The position numbers and the translations under genes were made by a program. Below are positions 26,557 through 34,647 of a stretch of DNA of 36,830 nt, one piece after another. Origin of the DNA: Gemmatimonadales bacterium. Its GTDB lineage: Bacteria; Gemmatimonadota; Gemmatimonadetes; Longimicrobiales; Gaopeijiaceae. Location: assembly GCA_007692665.1 (NCBI GenBank), contig REBP01000098.1, positions 1 to 36,830 of the forward strand, given 5' to 3'. The notes under the pieces are model-generated. The model had not been told where the DNA came from, did not search any database, and saw only the letters and a list, made by a program, of their open reading frames with translations. How positions within the stretch are numbered: position 1 is the first letter of the stretch; each line of letters opens with the position of its first letter.

Positions 26557-27501
26557 ATGACGTTTTCCCTCCAGCGCGATCGGACGGTTCAACAGAACAT
26601 TCGCCACATCGCGTCGAGTCAGCTCCGGGGTGCGCTCGACAGCATCGACAGCGCCGAACTCGATGTCGACCGGACGGTGCACGAGGTGAGAAAGACCTGC
26701 AAGAAGGTCCGGGGACTCCTCCGGCTTACCCGCGGCGTGGCGGTGAAACTGTACGAACGGGAGAATGCGGCGCTCCGCGACACCGCCCGACGGCTCTCCG
26801 ACCTTCGGGACCTCACGGCGAACCTCGAGTCCCTGGAACTCCTCGAAAACCGGTTCGGGGATTCACTCCAGGAGGATCTTCTCGTCCGTGTCCGGAGGGC
26901 GCTCGAGAAGAGGCGGGCCGCGCGGGCAGCGGACCCGGATTCGGCCAGCCGCATCGAGAGGGCGCGGGGGGAGATCGAGGCGGCTCTCGCGCGAACCCGC
27001 GCATGGGAGATTCCCGGAGCGGGCTTCGAGGCCCTGGAGGGAGGCTTGCGGAAGACCTACGGGCGGGCCGTCAACCGGATGCATGATGCCTTTGACGAGC
27101 CCTCGAGCGAGGCCTGGCACGAGTGGCGGAAGCGCGTGAAGTATCACCGCTACCACACGGACCTCCTCAGGCACCTGTGGTCCCCGGTCCTGGGCGAGCG
27201 AGAGGACCAGCTCCATGACCTCAGTGATCTCCTGGGGGATGACAACGACCTCCGGGAGCTTCGGCAGGTGCTTCGCGAAGAACCGGAATGGCTCGACGAT
27301 GAAGACACCGCATCCCTGGTCATCGGTCTTGTCGATCGCCTCCGTGCGGAGCTCCAGGACTCGACCCGACCTCTCGCGCTCAGGTTGTTCGCGGAAGGCC
27401 CGGACGAGCTGGTCGCCCGGTATCGGGGCTACTGGCAGGCCTGGCATTCGGAACCGGGCGAGGTGCAGGAGGCCGACCCGGTCATCCACCCCGACGGCTG
27501 A
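26557..27501 (+). CDS. CHAD-domain protein
   Basis: 314 residues, cytoplasmic. Two helical CHAD halves are visible, each with the conserved His/Arg/Lys helix: VHEVRKTCKKVRGLLRL (about 41-57) and WHEWRKRVKYHRYHTDLLRH (about 189-208). LSDLLGDDNDLRELRQVL supplies the conserved DxND motif. CHAD domains bind inorganic polyphosphate through these basic helices. The protein has no attached CYTH domain. It starts 62 bases after the metzincin-like gene and may be in the same operon, though no functional link is known. The ribosome binding site is weak. Confidence 0.93.
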   Translation: MTFSLQRDRTVQQNIRHIASSQLRGALDSIDSAELDVDRTVHEVRKTCKKVRGLLRLTRGVAVKLYERENAALRDTARRLSDLRDLTANLESLELLENRFGDSLQEDLLVRVRRALEKRRAARAADPDSASRIERARGEIEAALARTRAWEIPGAGFEALEGGLRKTYGRAVNRMHDAFDEPSSEAWHEWRKRVKYHRYHTDLLRHLWSPVLGEREDQLHDLSDLLGDDNDLRELRQVLREEPEWLDDEDTASLVIGLVDRLRAELQDSTRPLALRLFAEGPDELVARYRGYWQAWHSEPGEVQEADPVIHPDG

Positions 27502-27549
27502 GGAGAGGGCCCCCCGTGGGTCGTACCCTCGCGTCGCCTGATCCGACCG

Positions 27550-28527
27550 CTAGGCGAGCCCGTCCCAGAACCGCGCGATCTCCGCACGGAGGGAGGGGTC
27601 GGGGAGCCGGCCCCGGCCGGCACCCTGGTTGTCGACCAGGTGGCGCACCTGCGTGGTTCCGGGAATGGCGGCGGTCACCGCGGGGTGCGACACCACGTAC
27701 TTGAGAAAGACCTGGGCCCAGCTCTCCGCATCGATTTCAGCGGCCCAGTCCGGAAGCTCGCGGTCGGCAACGCGGCCAAAGGTGGAGGCGGCTCCACCCC
27801 CCCGGCCTCCGAAGGGGACGTTCACCAGCACGGCGATGCCCAGATCTTCCGCCAGGGGGAGAATCTCCTCTGCAGCGCTTCGGTTCGCGATGGAGTAGTC
27901 CACCTGGATGAAGTCGAGCGGGAAACGGCGCATTCCCTCCATCTGGGCGGCGTACTGCCCGTCCACCGAGGTACTCATGCCGATGTAGCGGATCCGCCCC
28001 TCGTCCTTCCACCGGATGAACGCCGGCATGAGTTCCTCGACCCCGTGGAGGTTGTGGATGAGCATGAGGTCCAGGGTCTCCACCCCGAGCTGGTCGAAGG
28101 AGGTCCGGATCTCGACGTCCGGGTCCTGAAGCTCCCCCCGAATGGGGGTCTTGGTGGCAATGAAGAAGTCCTCCCGGTTCCCCATCCGCTGGAGAAGTTC
28201 GCCGATGACCTCCTCCGCCCGCCCGTAGGCCCGGGCGGTGTCCACCACGGAGGCTCCGTGTTCGGCCATGGCCTCCAGGACCGCCTGGAGCTGCGCCATC
28301 TCCTCGGCCGTCTCCACGCTGTACTGGTTCGTTCCGAGCCCGATCACCGGGATCCGCTCTCCGGTGGAGGGAATCGGCCTGGTGATGCGTTCGAGGCGGG
28401 GCTTGGCCGCTGCGGTCAGGCGGGCCATCGCCGAGCCTGGAACCAGGGGCGCGAGGGCGATCCCGGCGGCCGCGAGGGCGCCTGCCTTCAGAGCATCGCG
28501 GCGGGACATGATGGGGGAAGGACTCAT
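27550..28527 (-). CDS. Tat-exported aldo/keto reductase
   Basis: 325 residues from the ATG at 28527 (GGAGA upstream). The N-terminus has a twin-arginine signal (MSRRDALKAGALAAAG), so folded export with bound NADP(H) is expected. The AKR barrel follows: VIGLGTNQYS, VVDTARAYGRAEEVIG, FFIATKTPIRGEL and LDLMLIHNLHG supply the catalytic tetrad D96, Y101, K126 and H158. The C-terminal part VTAAIPGTTQVRHLVDN resembles the cofactor-binding loop. It is convergent with the CHAD gene and has its own promoter-like sequence upstream. Substrate unknown. Confidence 0.94.
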   Translation of the reverse strand: MSPSPIMSRRDALKAGALAAAGIALAPLVPGSAMARLTAAAKPRLERITRPIPSTGERIPVIGLGTNQYSVETAEEMAQLQAVLEAMAEHGASVVDTARAYGRAEEVIGELLQRMGNREDFFIATKTPIRGELQDPDVEIRTSFDQLGVETLDLMLIHNLHGVEELMPAFIRWKDEGRIRYIGMSTSVDGQYAAQMEGMRRFPLDFIQVDYSIANRSAAEEILPLAEDLGIAVLVNVPFGGRGGGAASTFGRVADRELPDWAAEIDAESWAQVFLKYVVSHPAVTAAIPGTTQVRHLVDNQGAGRGRLPDPSLRAEIARFWDGLA

Positions 28528-28611
28528 GGGAAGTCTCCGTTGTGGGATGGGCGGAATGTGGCGGGTGCGCCGCTCACCGACGAACGGCGTTCTCGCGGAG
28601 CCATGATTCGA

Positions 28612-28641
28612 ATTGTACCCCGTCCGCTTCAAAGCCGGCAA
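28612..28641 (-). promoter_or_regulatory. Probable promoter of the aldo/keto reductase gene
   Basis: On the minus strand, TTGCCG (28641-28636) and TACAAT (28617-28612) are 18 bases apart. They match the sigma-70 consensus at 4/6 and 5/6. The -10 box is about 85 bases from the start codon and lies in a rare AT-rich patch (TACAATTCGAATCATG). Confidence 0.5.
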
Positions 28642-28673
28642 CCGGGAGGGGGGCACGGACAGGGAATCGATGT

Positions 28674-28817
28674 CTACCGGCCGTCGTGCCGGACATCGCC
28701 GGCCTTCCACTTCTCGATGCGGCGCTTGACCCACCCCGGGACGAGGAGGCTGTCGGAGATCGCGGCCAGCTCTTCCGCATCCTTCCACTCCAGCTCCAGA
28801 CGGTGGCGCTCACTCAC
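28674..28817 (-). CDS. Small ORF of 47 residues downstream of the TonB receptor
   Basis: A GTG at 28817 starts 12 bases after the receptor stop codon and is preceded by GGTGG. The product begins VSERHRLELEWKDAEELAAI, continues SDSLLVPGWVKRRIEKWKAG and ends GDVRHDGR. It is amphipathic, charged and helix-like, with no signal peptide or membrane segment, and its composition is more protein-like than the overlapping frames. Tight spacing suggests translation coupled to the receptor. I do not recognise the family; similar short proteins may exist but need a search. Confidence 0.5.
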   Translation of the reverse strand: MSERHRLELEWKDAEELAAISDSLLVPGWVKRRIEKWKAGDVRHDGR

Positions 28818-28829
28818 GTCGCCACCACA

Positions 28830-31220
28830 TCAGAATCGCCAGCGATACGTCAGTGAAACGTTCCGTCCCGGCATCAGCAGTTCCCGCCCGGGGAGCCGTG
28901 AGAGGTGGTCCCGGTAACTCTCGTTCAGAACGTTGTCGACCCGGAGAAGGACGGAATGACTTCCCCGGGGATCCAGTCGGACCCCCCCCTGGGCGTCCAG
29001 CAGCACATAACCGGCCGTGGCCGGCTCGTCCGGGGCCACCCGGTCCTGGGTCGCCGCGGCCCGGAAGGTCGAGCCTGCCCACCACCGACCCGGGTCCGCC
29101 TGAAGCTGCAGACGGGCCCGAAGCGGCGGAATCGCCGGGAGCGGGTCCTTCGCCCCCGCCATCCGCTGGCCGCGCACGTAGTCGAGACCGCCCCCCAGGC
29201 GCCATATGTCGGCGAGCAGCAGCTCGGCCGTGACCTCGGCGCCCACCATCCGGGCGTCGGTCCCCTCGTACCGAAAGACCGGGAAGCCGGATTCCTCGTC
29301 GATCCGCCCCAGGGGCTGGAACGCCACGTAGTCGCCGATCCAGTTGGCGAAGCCGGCCACCTCCACCGAGCCCCGGCCGAGCTGGCGTCGAACGAAGATG
29401 TCCAGGCCGTGGCTTACCTCGTCCTCAAGCCCCTCGCTCCCGATCTCGAAGACCCCCGCCGCCAGGTGCGGGCCATTCGCGAAGAGCTCCTCGGCAATGG
29501 GCACCCGGTGCGCCCGTGCGAGCTGCGCGCCCATCTCCCACCCCGCGCCCGGTCGCCAGTTCAGACCCATCGAGCCCGAGATCGCGGTGGAGTTCCGGGA
29601 CTGGTCCGCGGTGGGAAAGCGGTGGTTGGGCCGGGCATCGTTCCAGTTGGATTCCAGGCGTCCACCCAGCTGGAAGCTCAGATCCCGGGTCAGGGAAGCC
29701 TCCTGGAAGGTGAAGATCCCGATGGACCGTTCATCGATCCCGGGGAAGAAGGCCTCATCCCCCCCGATGTCCATCTGGCGAGCACGGACCGCCACCCCGA
29801 CGGCACCTTCCCCGAACACCCCGATGGGGCCGTGGCGAAGCGTGGCCGTCGCGGAGGCGGAAAGGGCATCGTACTCGAGTTCCACGTCCTCGTCCAGCGA
29901 GCCGTCGTCCGCCATCTCCCGCTCGATCTCCTGCTGGAAATAGCGCGATGCGAATGTCCGGACCTCGAGCCCCCGGAAAAGCCCGGCACGCTCCGGCTCC
30001 CAGTCCAGGCGAGCCTGGAGCGACTGGCGCTCCATGGTGAGGAACACCTCCTCTGCGGGATCCTCCCATGCCTCGGGGATTCCGTACTTCCGGTCCACGA
30101 AGGAACCGGAGATCCCCACGCGAACCTCGCTCCACTGGCGCACGAATCCCGCCGACCCGTCCAGGCTGGAAAGGGCCGTGTCGGGAATGCGCCCGTCGGG
30201 GGTGTGGAGGTCGCCGGTCTGCCGGCCCGAGAGCCGGAACGTCGACGCCCAGTCCTGCGTTCCGTAGATGAGGGTTCCGGAACCGGAGCCGGCGCGGTTC
30301 ATCGTTGCCGCCTGCGTCATGACCGCGCCCTCCCATCCCCGGCTCCAGCTCCGGGGCAGGTCCCGGGTGGTCAGGTTGACCACGCCGCCCAGGGCCCCGG
30401 ATCCGTAGAGGAGGCTGGCCGGACCTCGCACGATCTCCACGCGCTCGATGGCGGCGGGGTCCAGGGCCACGGCGTGGTCGGCGGCGCTCTCGCCGACGTC
30501 GCCCATCCGTTCTCCGTTCTCCAGCACGAGGATGCGGTCCCCGTCGAAGCCCCGGATCACGGGACGTGTGGGTGCCGCCCCGAGCGAGCGCATGGCCACC
30601 CCGGGTTCCCCGTCCAGCATGGATCCGATGGAGGCGTCGAGCCGCCGGGTCAGGGCCTCCCGGTCGTAGCTCCGGGCGGCCGCGTACGTCACGCCGCTCC
30701 GGAGCGGGCTGGCCGTGCCGATCACCTCGTCGATGGTGAGCGGGCGCGGCCCGAGAACCATGTCGATGACGCCGGTCCCGGGGACGTCCACCTCCTGTTC
30801 CGCCGACTCGAAGCCGGGAGCCTCCACACGCAGGACGTAGGCTCCGGCCGAGAGATCACGGAACGTGACCTGGCCATCGGAGCCGGTGCGCCGCTCCGCG
30901 ACGCGCCGTGCGCCGGGATCCCCGGACCCGGGCCGAAAGAGTGTCACCTGCGCCTGGGTGATGCCCCGCTCGACGCGACTCCCGTCGCGGACCCGGATCA
31001 CGAGGTCCTCTGTCGGGGCCTCGAGTGCGGCAGCGAGAACTGCCGGTGACCCGGCCGGATCGACCGGGAGGTGGGCCGGGGTCGCCGCCGCAGGGACGAA
31101 AAGGGCAAGGGGTCCCAGCAGCAGGGCCGGTACCGGGAACCCCCATCGGAACAGGGTGCGCCATGGAGCAGGAGGAGCAGGGGAAGCAGGGGAAGCAGGG
31201 GAACTAGGGAAGGAGAGCAT
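28830..31220 (-). CDS. TonB-dependent outer-membrane receptor, probably for a metal or metal complex
   Basis: 796 residues. The signal region is long: a Ser/Pro/Ala-rich start, then a hydrophobic core at about 28-46. A carboxypeptidase-regulatory-like domain follows (about 70-155; AGAYVLRVEAPGFES), then the plug (about 160-285; RPVIRGFDGDRILVLENGER and ERVEIVRGPASLLYGSGALG). The rest is a 22-strand-type barrel ending SLTYRWRF with terminal Phe. There is no STN domain and it is not SusC-type; it looks like the ZnuD/FhuE-like simple receptors. Two DtxR/IdeR-like palindromes lie 72-110 bases upstream, pointing to metal-repressed expression. The ATG at 31220 lacks a clear ribosome binding site. 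Confidence 0.95.
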   Translation of the reverse strand: MLSFPSSPASPASPAPPAPWRTLFRWGFPVPALLLGPLALFVPAAATPAHLPVDPAGSPAVLAAALEAPTEDLVIRVRDGSRVERGITQAQVTLFRPGSGDPGARRVAERRTGSDGQVTFRDLSAGAYVLRVEAPGFESAEQEVDVPGTGVIDMVLGPRPLTIDEVIGTASPLRSGVTYAAARSYDREALTRRLDASIGSMLDGEPGVAMRSLGAAPTRPVIRGFDGDRILVLENGERMGDVGESAADHAVALDPAAIERVEIVRGPASLLYGSGALGGVVNLTTRDLPRSWSRGWEGAVMTQAATMNRAGSGSGTLIYGTQDWASTFRLSGRQTGDLHTPDGRIPDTALSSLDGSAGFVRQWSEVRVGISGSFVDRKYGIPEAWEDPAEEVFLTMERQSLQARLDWEPERAGLFRGLEVRTFASRYFQQEIEREMADDGSLDEDVELEYDALSASATATLRHGPIGVFGEGAVGVAVRARQMDIGGDEAFFPGIDERSIGIFTFQEASLTRDLSFQLGGRLESNWNDARPNHRFPTADQSRNSTAISGSMGLNWRPGAGWEMGAQLARAHRVPIAEELFANGPHLAAGVFEIGSEGLEDEVSHGLDIFVRRQLGRGSVEVAGFANWIGDYVAFQPLGRIDEESGFPVFRYEGTDARMVGAEVTAELLLADIWRLGGGLDYVRGQRMAGAKDPLPAIPPLRARLQLQADPGRWWAGSTFRAAATQDRVAPDEPATAGYVLLDAQGGVRLDPRGSHSVLLRVDNVLNESYRDHLSRLPGRELLMPGRNVSLTYRWRF
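31176..31202. repeat. Three 9-bp tandem repeats in the receptor signal-peptide region
   Basis: AGCAGGGGA is repeated three times without interruption on the + strand (31176-31202). In the receptor gene on the minus strand it encodes the Ser-Pro-Ala repeats just after the start codon. Copy-number change would keep the reading frame. Confidence 0.7.
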
Positions 31221-31291
31221 GGAAGATTCCAGGAAAACTCGCGAACCGCTGTCCGCGAGGGCTGGTCTGGGAGCGTTGAGGGCAACAAGGT

Positions 31292-31330
31292 TTAGGGCTG
31301 CCTAATCCCTAAAAGTTAGGCTAGCCTAAC
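31292..31330. promoter_or_regulatory. Two DtxR/IdeR-like operator palindromes
   Basis: TTAGG-GCTG-CCTAA (31292-31305) and the perfect 16-bp palindrome GTTAGGCTAGCCTAAC (31315-31330) are centred 24 bases apart, with an extra CCTAA half-site between them (31308-31312). The TTAGG...CCTAA arms match the iron box of the DtxR/IdeR family. The sites stand 72-110 bases upstream of the TonB receptor start and about 163-201 bases upstream of the + strand phosphoesterase gene. Binding of an iron- or manganese-dependent repressor is inferred; no regulator gene is in the window. Confidence 0.7.
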
Positions 31331-31492
31331 AATCCTGGGCCGTCAAGCCTCCCCGGGCACCGCATCCCGGACCCGGGCATCCGACCGTTACCTGTTCTTC
31401 ACGGGATTCCCCCCAGGCTGAAACGCGCATGCCGCATCTTCTGCGGGTAGGGCCGGAATGCCCTGGTCGTCAACAACAACAGGAAACGACTC

Positions 31493-32647
31493 ATGAAACT
31501 GCGGATTTCCCTCGTGGCGGTGGCGGTCCTCGTCCTCGCGGCCATGTTCCTCCCCCGCGCGCAGGCTCCGGACCGGACCTTCTGGACGCCCTACGCCCAG
31601 ATGGACTGGAGCGGGATCGAGCACCACGACATGCAGATCCATGTCCATCCGGGACTCGGGGCCGAGCAGTACGATCCCCACGAGACCATCGACCGGTACC
31701 ACGAGGAGGGATTCACGATCCTGGCGTTCACGCCGCACGACTATGACGTGCCGGACGACCACATCGAGAGCCTCTACCCGTGGACCCGCCTCTCCGAGAT
31801 CTACGAAACGATCCGGGACGTGGAGAATCCCACGGAAGAAAACCGGACCTACGGGGAGTTCGCCAACGGCCCGTACCAGGACCGGGACCCCGTCGCCCTC
31901 GGCATGGTCTCCGTGGACGGGAGCGAGATTTCCGGCCCGCACCACATCAACAGCCTGTTCAGCAGCTACACGACGGGTGCCGCGACGGAGCGGGAAACCA
32001 TCGAGCTGATCCGGGATTCGGGCGGGATCGGACTGTTCAATCACCCGGGTCGGTACATCGAACGGTGGGGACTCACCGCGCACTGGTACGTGGACCTCTA
32101 CAGGCGGTACGACACCATGATCGGCCAGTCCGTCTACAACCGCATCGACAGTCACCCCGGCGACCGGGAATTCTTCGACGAGGTGGCCCACATCCTCGGT
32201 CCGCACCGCCCCATCTGGCTCTATGGCGAAGACGACATGCACAACGAGAACACGCTCGGCTGGAACCGGAACGTCATTCTTCTCCGGGACTTCCAGCCCG
32301 GCTCCATGCACCCGGACATCCAGGACGGATCGGCTCCGGATGTGAAGCGGGCCCTCATCGAAGGGGAGTTCTACTTCTGGAAGCCCTCGGAGCAGTACAA
32401 CCGGCGCTCGTTCAACGTCATCGACGTGGCGGTGGTGAACGGCACGGTCACGCTGACCGTGGATGATCCGGAGAAAGTGACCGAGGTCAGATGGCGGACG
32501 CACGACCCCGAGGCCGGCACCACGGTCACCTTCCACCGGGGCTTCGAACTCTCCATGGACCAGGTGCCCCAGGGCAGCGTGATGGTGCGCGCGGAGCTGG
32601 AGAGCCCCGAGGGAACCATCTACCTGCAGCCGATCTACATCCGCTAG
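31493..32647 (+). CDS. Exported PHP-domain phosphoesterase-like protein
   Basis: 384 residues with a signal peptide (about 1-23, ending RAQA). PHP-type metal motifs are visible: MQIHVHPG (H50, H52), AFTPHDYD (H82, D83), a Glu in DGSEISGPHH, GLFNHPGRY, and YGEDDMHNEN. This matches the PHP superfamily of metal-dependent phosphoesterases and the CehA/McbA-like branch. The last 75 residues form a small beta-sandwich (VNGTVTLTVDDPEKV). The start ATG 31493 has AGGA nine bases upstream. It is probably periplasmic or anchored; the substrate is unknown. It may share the operator region with the divergent TonB receptor. Confidence 0.87.
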   Translation: MKLRISLVAVAVLVLAAMFLPRAQAPDRTFWTPYAQMDWSGIEHHDMQIHVHPGLGAEQYDPHETIDRYHEEGFTILAFTPHDYDVPDDHIESLYPWTRLSEIYETIRDVENPTEENRTYGEFANGPYQDRDPVALGMVSVDGSEISGPHHINSLFSSYTTGAATERETIELIRDSGGIGLFNHPGRYIERWGLTAHWYVDLYRRYDTMIGQSVYNRIDSHPGDREFFDEVAHILGPHRPIWLYGEDDMHNENTLGWNRNVILLRDFQPGSMHPDIQDGSAPDVKRALIEGEFYFWKPSEQYNRRSFNVIDVAVVNGTVTLTVDDPEKVTEVRWRTHDPEAGTTVTFHRGFELSMDQVPQGSVMVRAELESPEGTIYLQPIYIR

Positions 32648-32654
32648 CCGGAGC

Positions 32655-32678
32655 GGAGCGGGGCGGCGCCGGCGCTCC
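32655..32678 (+). terminator. Hairpin after the PHP-domain gene
   Basis: GGAGCG (32655-32660) and CGCTCC (32673-32678) flank a self-complementary GC-rich core. It begins seven bases after the stop codon. No T-run follows. Confidence 0.4.
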
Positions 32679-32728
32679 CGGCCCGGTTGCCGTCGAACGG
32701 GCCCGCCGGTACTTTCGGCGCCCGCCCC

Positions 32729-32764
32729 GGGTTCCTGGCCGGGTTCCTGGCCGGGTTCCTGGCC
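32729..32764 (+). repeat. Three 12-bp tandem repeats
   Basis: GGGTTCCTGGCC is repeated exactly three times. It lies between the PHP gene and the likely start of the next gene. If that gene began at its earliest in-frame TTG (32687) the repeat would encode GFLA units, but a start at 32822 would leave it non-coding. Confidence 0.75.
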
Positions 32765-32821
32765 GGGCTCCGCCTCGCCTCCCCGCACCCGCGCCTCCCT
32801 CCGGCCCGCATCCCCGATCCC

Positions 32822-33475
32822 GTGACCGATCTTCTTCCGGACCCCGCGCTGGCCGGCGTCGTGCGCCCCATGATCCTCCAGTTCTTCGTCCTGGCGGTGC
32901 TCTGGATGCACCTCGTGGCGCCCCCCGCCCGCAACGCTGCGGAGTGGACCCGGGTCCTCCTCCCCTTCCTCATGATCGCCACCGGCCTCCTCTTCTTCTC
33001 CTCGCCCCTGAGACCGGTCTGGATTCCCCTGATGGGCCCGGGCGGTGATCGTCTCCCCGGGATCCCCGCCGAAGCCGCACGCGCGGTGGTCCTTGCCCTG
33101 AACCTCGGGGTCGTGGGGTGGTGCGTCGGGCGCACCGGGGGATTCGGTCGGTCTCCCCTCCTCCCCCTTCTGGTTTCGATCCCCTTCGCGGCCCTGCTCG
33201 TGGACGGAGGCCGGGGCGGCTGGCTCTTCCCCATCGGGGGTACGGCCATCCTCCTCTCCGCGGTTCTTGCTGCGGCCCTCGCCCGGAGGGTCGCGGTCAC
33301 CGGTGGGAGCCCGGGTTCCGGGGTGCGTGACGGGGGTCCAAGGATCGCGGCCGCCGCCGGTGTCTTCGTGCTCCTCGGCATTGCCGCGTGGCTGGGCTGG
33401 AACCCCCAGGAAGATCCGGGATCGCACGATTCGGGGTCGTTCGCGTGGCAGGAGCAGCGCAGTACCTTTCCCTGA
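32822..33475 (+). CDS. Integral-membrane protein of unknown function
   Basis: About 217 residues from a GTG at 32822; the frame stays open upstream to TTG 32687, and ATG 32870 is another option. No start has a good ribosome binding site. The protein is highly hydrophobic, with about six membrane segments: ILQFFVLAVLWMHLV, LLPFLMIATGLLFF, AVVLALNLGVVGWCV, LLPLLVSIPFAALLV, IGGTAILLSAVLAAALA, and IAAAAGVFVLLGIAAWLGW. It ends in a short polar tail. I do not recognise the family. Its hydropathy and codon use support it as a real gene; 96 bases separate it from the next lipoprotein. Confidence 0.7.
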   Translation: MTDLLPDPALAGVVRPMILQFFVLAVLWMHLVAPPARNAAEWTRVLLPFLMIATGLLFFSSPLRPVWIPLMGPGGDRLPGIPAEAARAVVLALNLGVVGWCVGRTGGFGRSPLLPLLVSIPFAALLVDGGRGGWLFPIGGTAILLSAVLAAALARRVAVTGGSPGSGVRDGGPRIAAAAGVFVLLGIAAWLGWNPQEDPGSHDSGSFAWQEQRSTFP

Positions 33476-33571
33476 GCCCCATGGAACTCTCGGGGGTCCG
33501 CCATGGAACCACAGGCGGCACCCCCGGCTCTTCTCGTCCTTTCGATCCGCTCGATCCAACGGAGCAACTCC

Positions 33572-34342
33572 ATGCCACTCTCCCGGGAGCACACCCACGG
33601 ACCGCGCCACCCCTGGCGCAGCTTCGCGGCAGGCATGGCGCTGGTGCCCTTCCTCCTCCTCGCGGCCTGTGGCCCGGACGCAGGTGAGGAGGAGGGGGAT
33701 GCGCACGATACCACCGGCGCCGATCACCCGGCTGCGGGCGTGCTTCCCGACGATCCCGGTGAGCTGACTCCCGCGCCGCGCACGGGGGTGGACGACACCG
33801 TGGGCGCCCCCGCAGGCGCGGTCCCGGGGGCTCCGGGTCCGGCCCCCCGGAGGGCGTCCGTCGGACCTGATACCCTGACCGGGGTCGTGGCCACCATGGG
33901 CGCGCAACCACTCGTCCAGTTCGTCCTCCAGCTGGAAGACGGACGGACGATCCCCCTCGGGAACGCGGAGGGGACCACGCGCCCGGAGGCGATCCCCGAC
34001 CACCCGCTGGCGGAGATCGCCCGACTGTCCGGGGCCACCGTGCGGGTCACCGGCAGGGCGGAGGCGTTTGCGGCCGCTCCGGATCGGGGATTCGCCGTGG
34101 AGGGCTACGAACTCCTCGACATCGACGGGTCCCGCCCCGTGACCGGGAGGCTCGTGCGCGGGGATCCGGGGGCGGGAACTCCGGACCGCCTGGAATCCGA
34201 AGGCGCTCGCCCCCGGGTCCTCGTGGGGATGCCCGCCGGCACGCCGGCCTCGGGCTCCCGGGTCTGGGTCGTGGGCGAGGTCCGGGGGGACTCGCTCCTG
34301 GTGGAGAGCTTCGGAGTCCTCCGGCCCGCCGGGGCAGGGTAG
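33572..34342 (+). CDS. Lipoprotein of unknown function
   Basis: 256 residues. ATG 33572 follows GGAG at seven bases. Lipobox LAAC (Cys about 33) is followed by an acidic low-complexity linker (about 35-100, rich in Gly, Asp, Pro and Ala). Two short beta-rich repeats follow: one with TLTGVVATMGAQPLVQFVLQ and VRVTGRAEAF, the second with RPVTGRLVRGDPG and SRVWVVGEVRGDSLLVESF. These resemble small OB-like or DUF5666-type modules. The linker probably spans periplasmic space to present them. No enzymatic motif is visible. Confidence 0.78.
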   Translation: MPLSREHTHGPRHPWRSFAAGMALVPFLLLAACGPDAGEEEGDAHDTTGADHPAAGVLPDDPGELTPAPRTGVDDTVGAPAGAVPGAPGPAPRRASVGPDTLTGVVATMGAQPLVQFVLQLEDGRTIPLGNAEGTTRPEAIPDHPLAEIARLSGATVRVTGRAEAFAAAPDRGFAVEGYELLDIDGSRPVTGRLVRGDPGAGTPDRLESEGARPRVLVGMPAGTPASGSRVWVVGEVRGDSLLVESFGVLRPAGAG

Positions 34343-34647
34343 GGGGGTCGGGTAGACGGGTTGGACGAGGGTGGCCGATGACCGCTGGACGATGACAACA
34401 GGGCTGGCAACAGGGGCTGGCAACAAGGGGTCTGGAAACAGGGGTCTGACGAGCCTTTCCCCGCAATCGACGGGGTCTTCGAGCACGCTGGCGGCCGGAG
34501 TCTCCGTATGGACGACCAGGCCCGCAAGCGTCGCGTTTCGCGATGGACGGTTCCGGCTCCCGTCTCCCATACGACGCGTTTCCGTGCCATCGTCTCCCGG
34601 AAAGCCCATGCGTGTGGACGTTGTCACCCGGATGGCTGTCGCATGGC
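34343..34647. other. Intergenic stretch, repeats but no gene
   Basis: About 300 bases between the lipoprotein stop and the insertion-sequence remnant. It holds a degenerate tandem repeat (34397-34450), and no reading frame here has protein-like composition. A short AT-richer section near 34,650 with a run of eight C marks the transition to the transposase remnant. Confidence 0.6.
34397..34450 (+). repeat. Degenerate 12-15-bp tandem repeat, four copies
   Basis: Copies: AACAGGGCTGGC, AACAGGGGCTGGC, AACAAGGGGTCTGGA, and AACAGGGGTCTGAC, head to tail. They differ by small insertions. There is no spacer pattern, so it is not a CRISPR. Confidence 0.7.

Noticed and set aside
34397-34450. Short repeats considered as a CRISPR array
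   Set aside because: Units are 12-15 bases, degenerate and contiguous, with no unique spacers and no cas genes.
31388-34627. 1,079-codon open frame on the minus strand
   Set aside because: It spans three well-supported + strand genes and their gaps, and its composition is low-complexity Arg/Gly/Glu/Pro. A GC-rich shadow.
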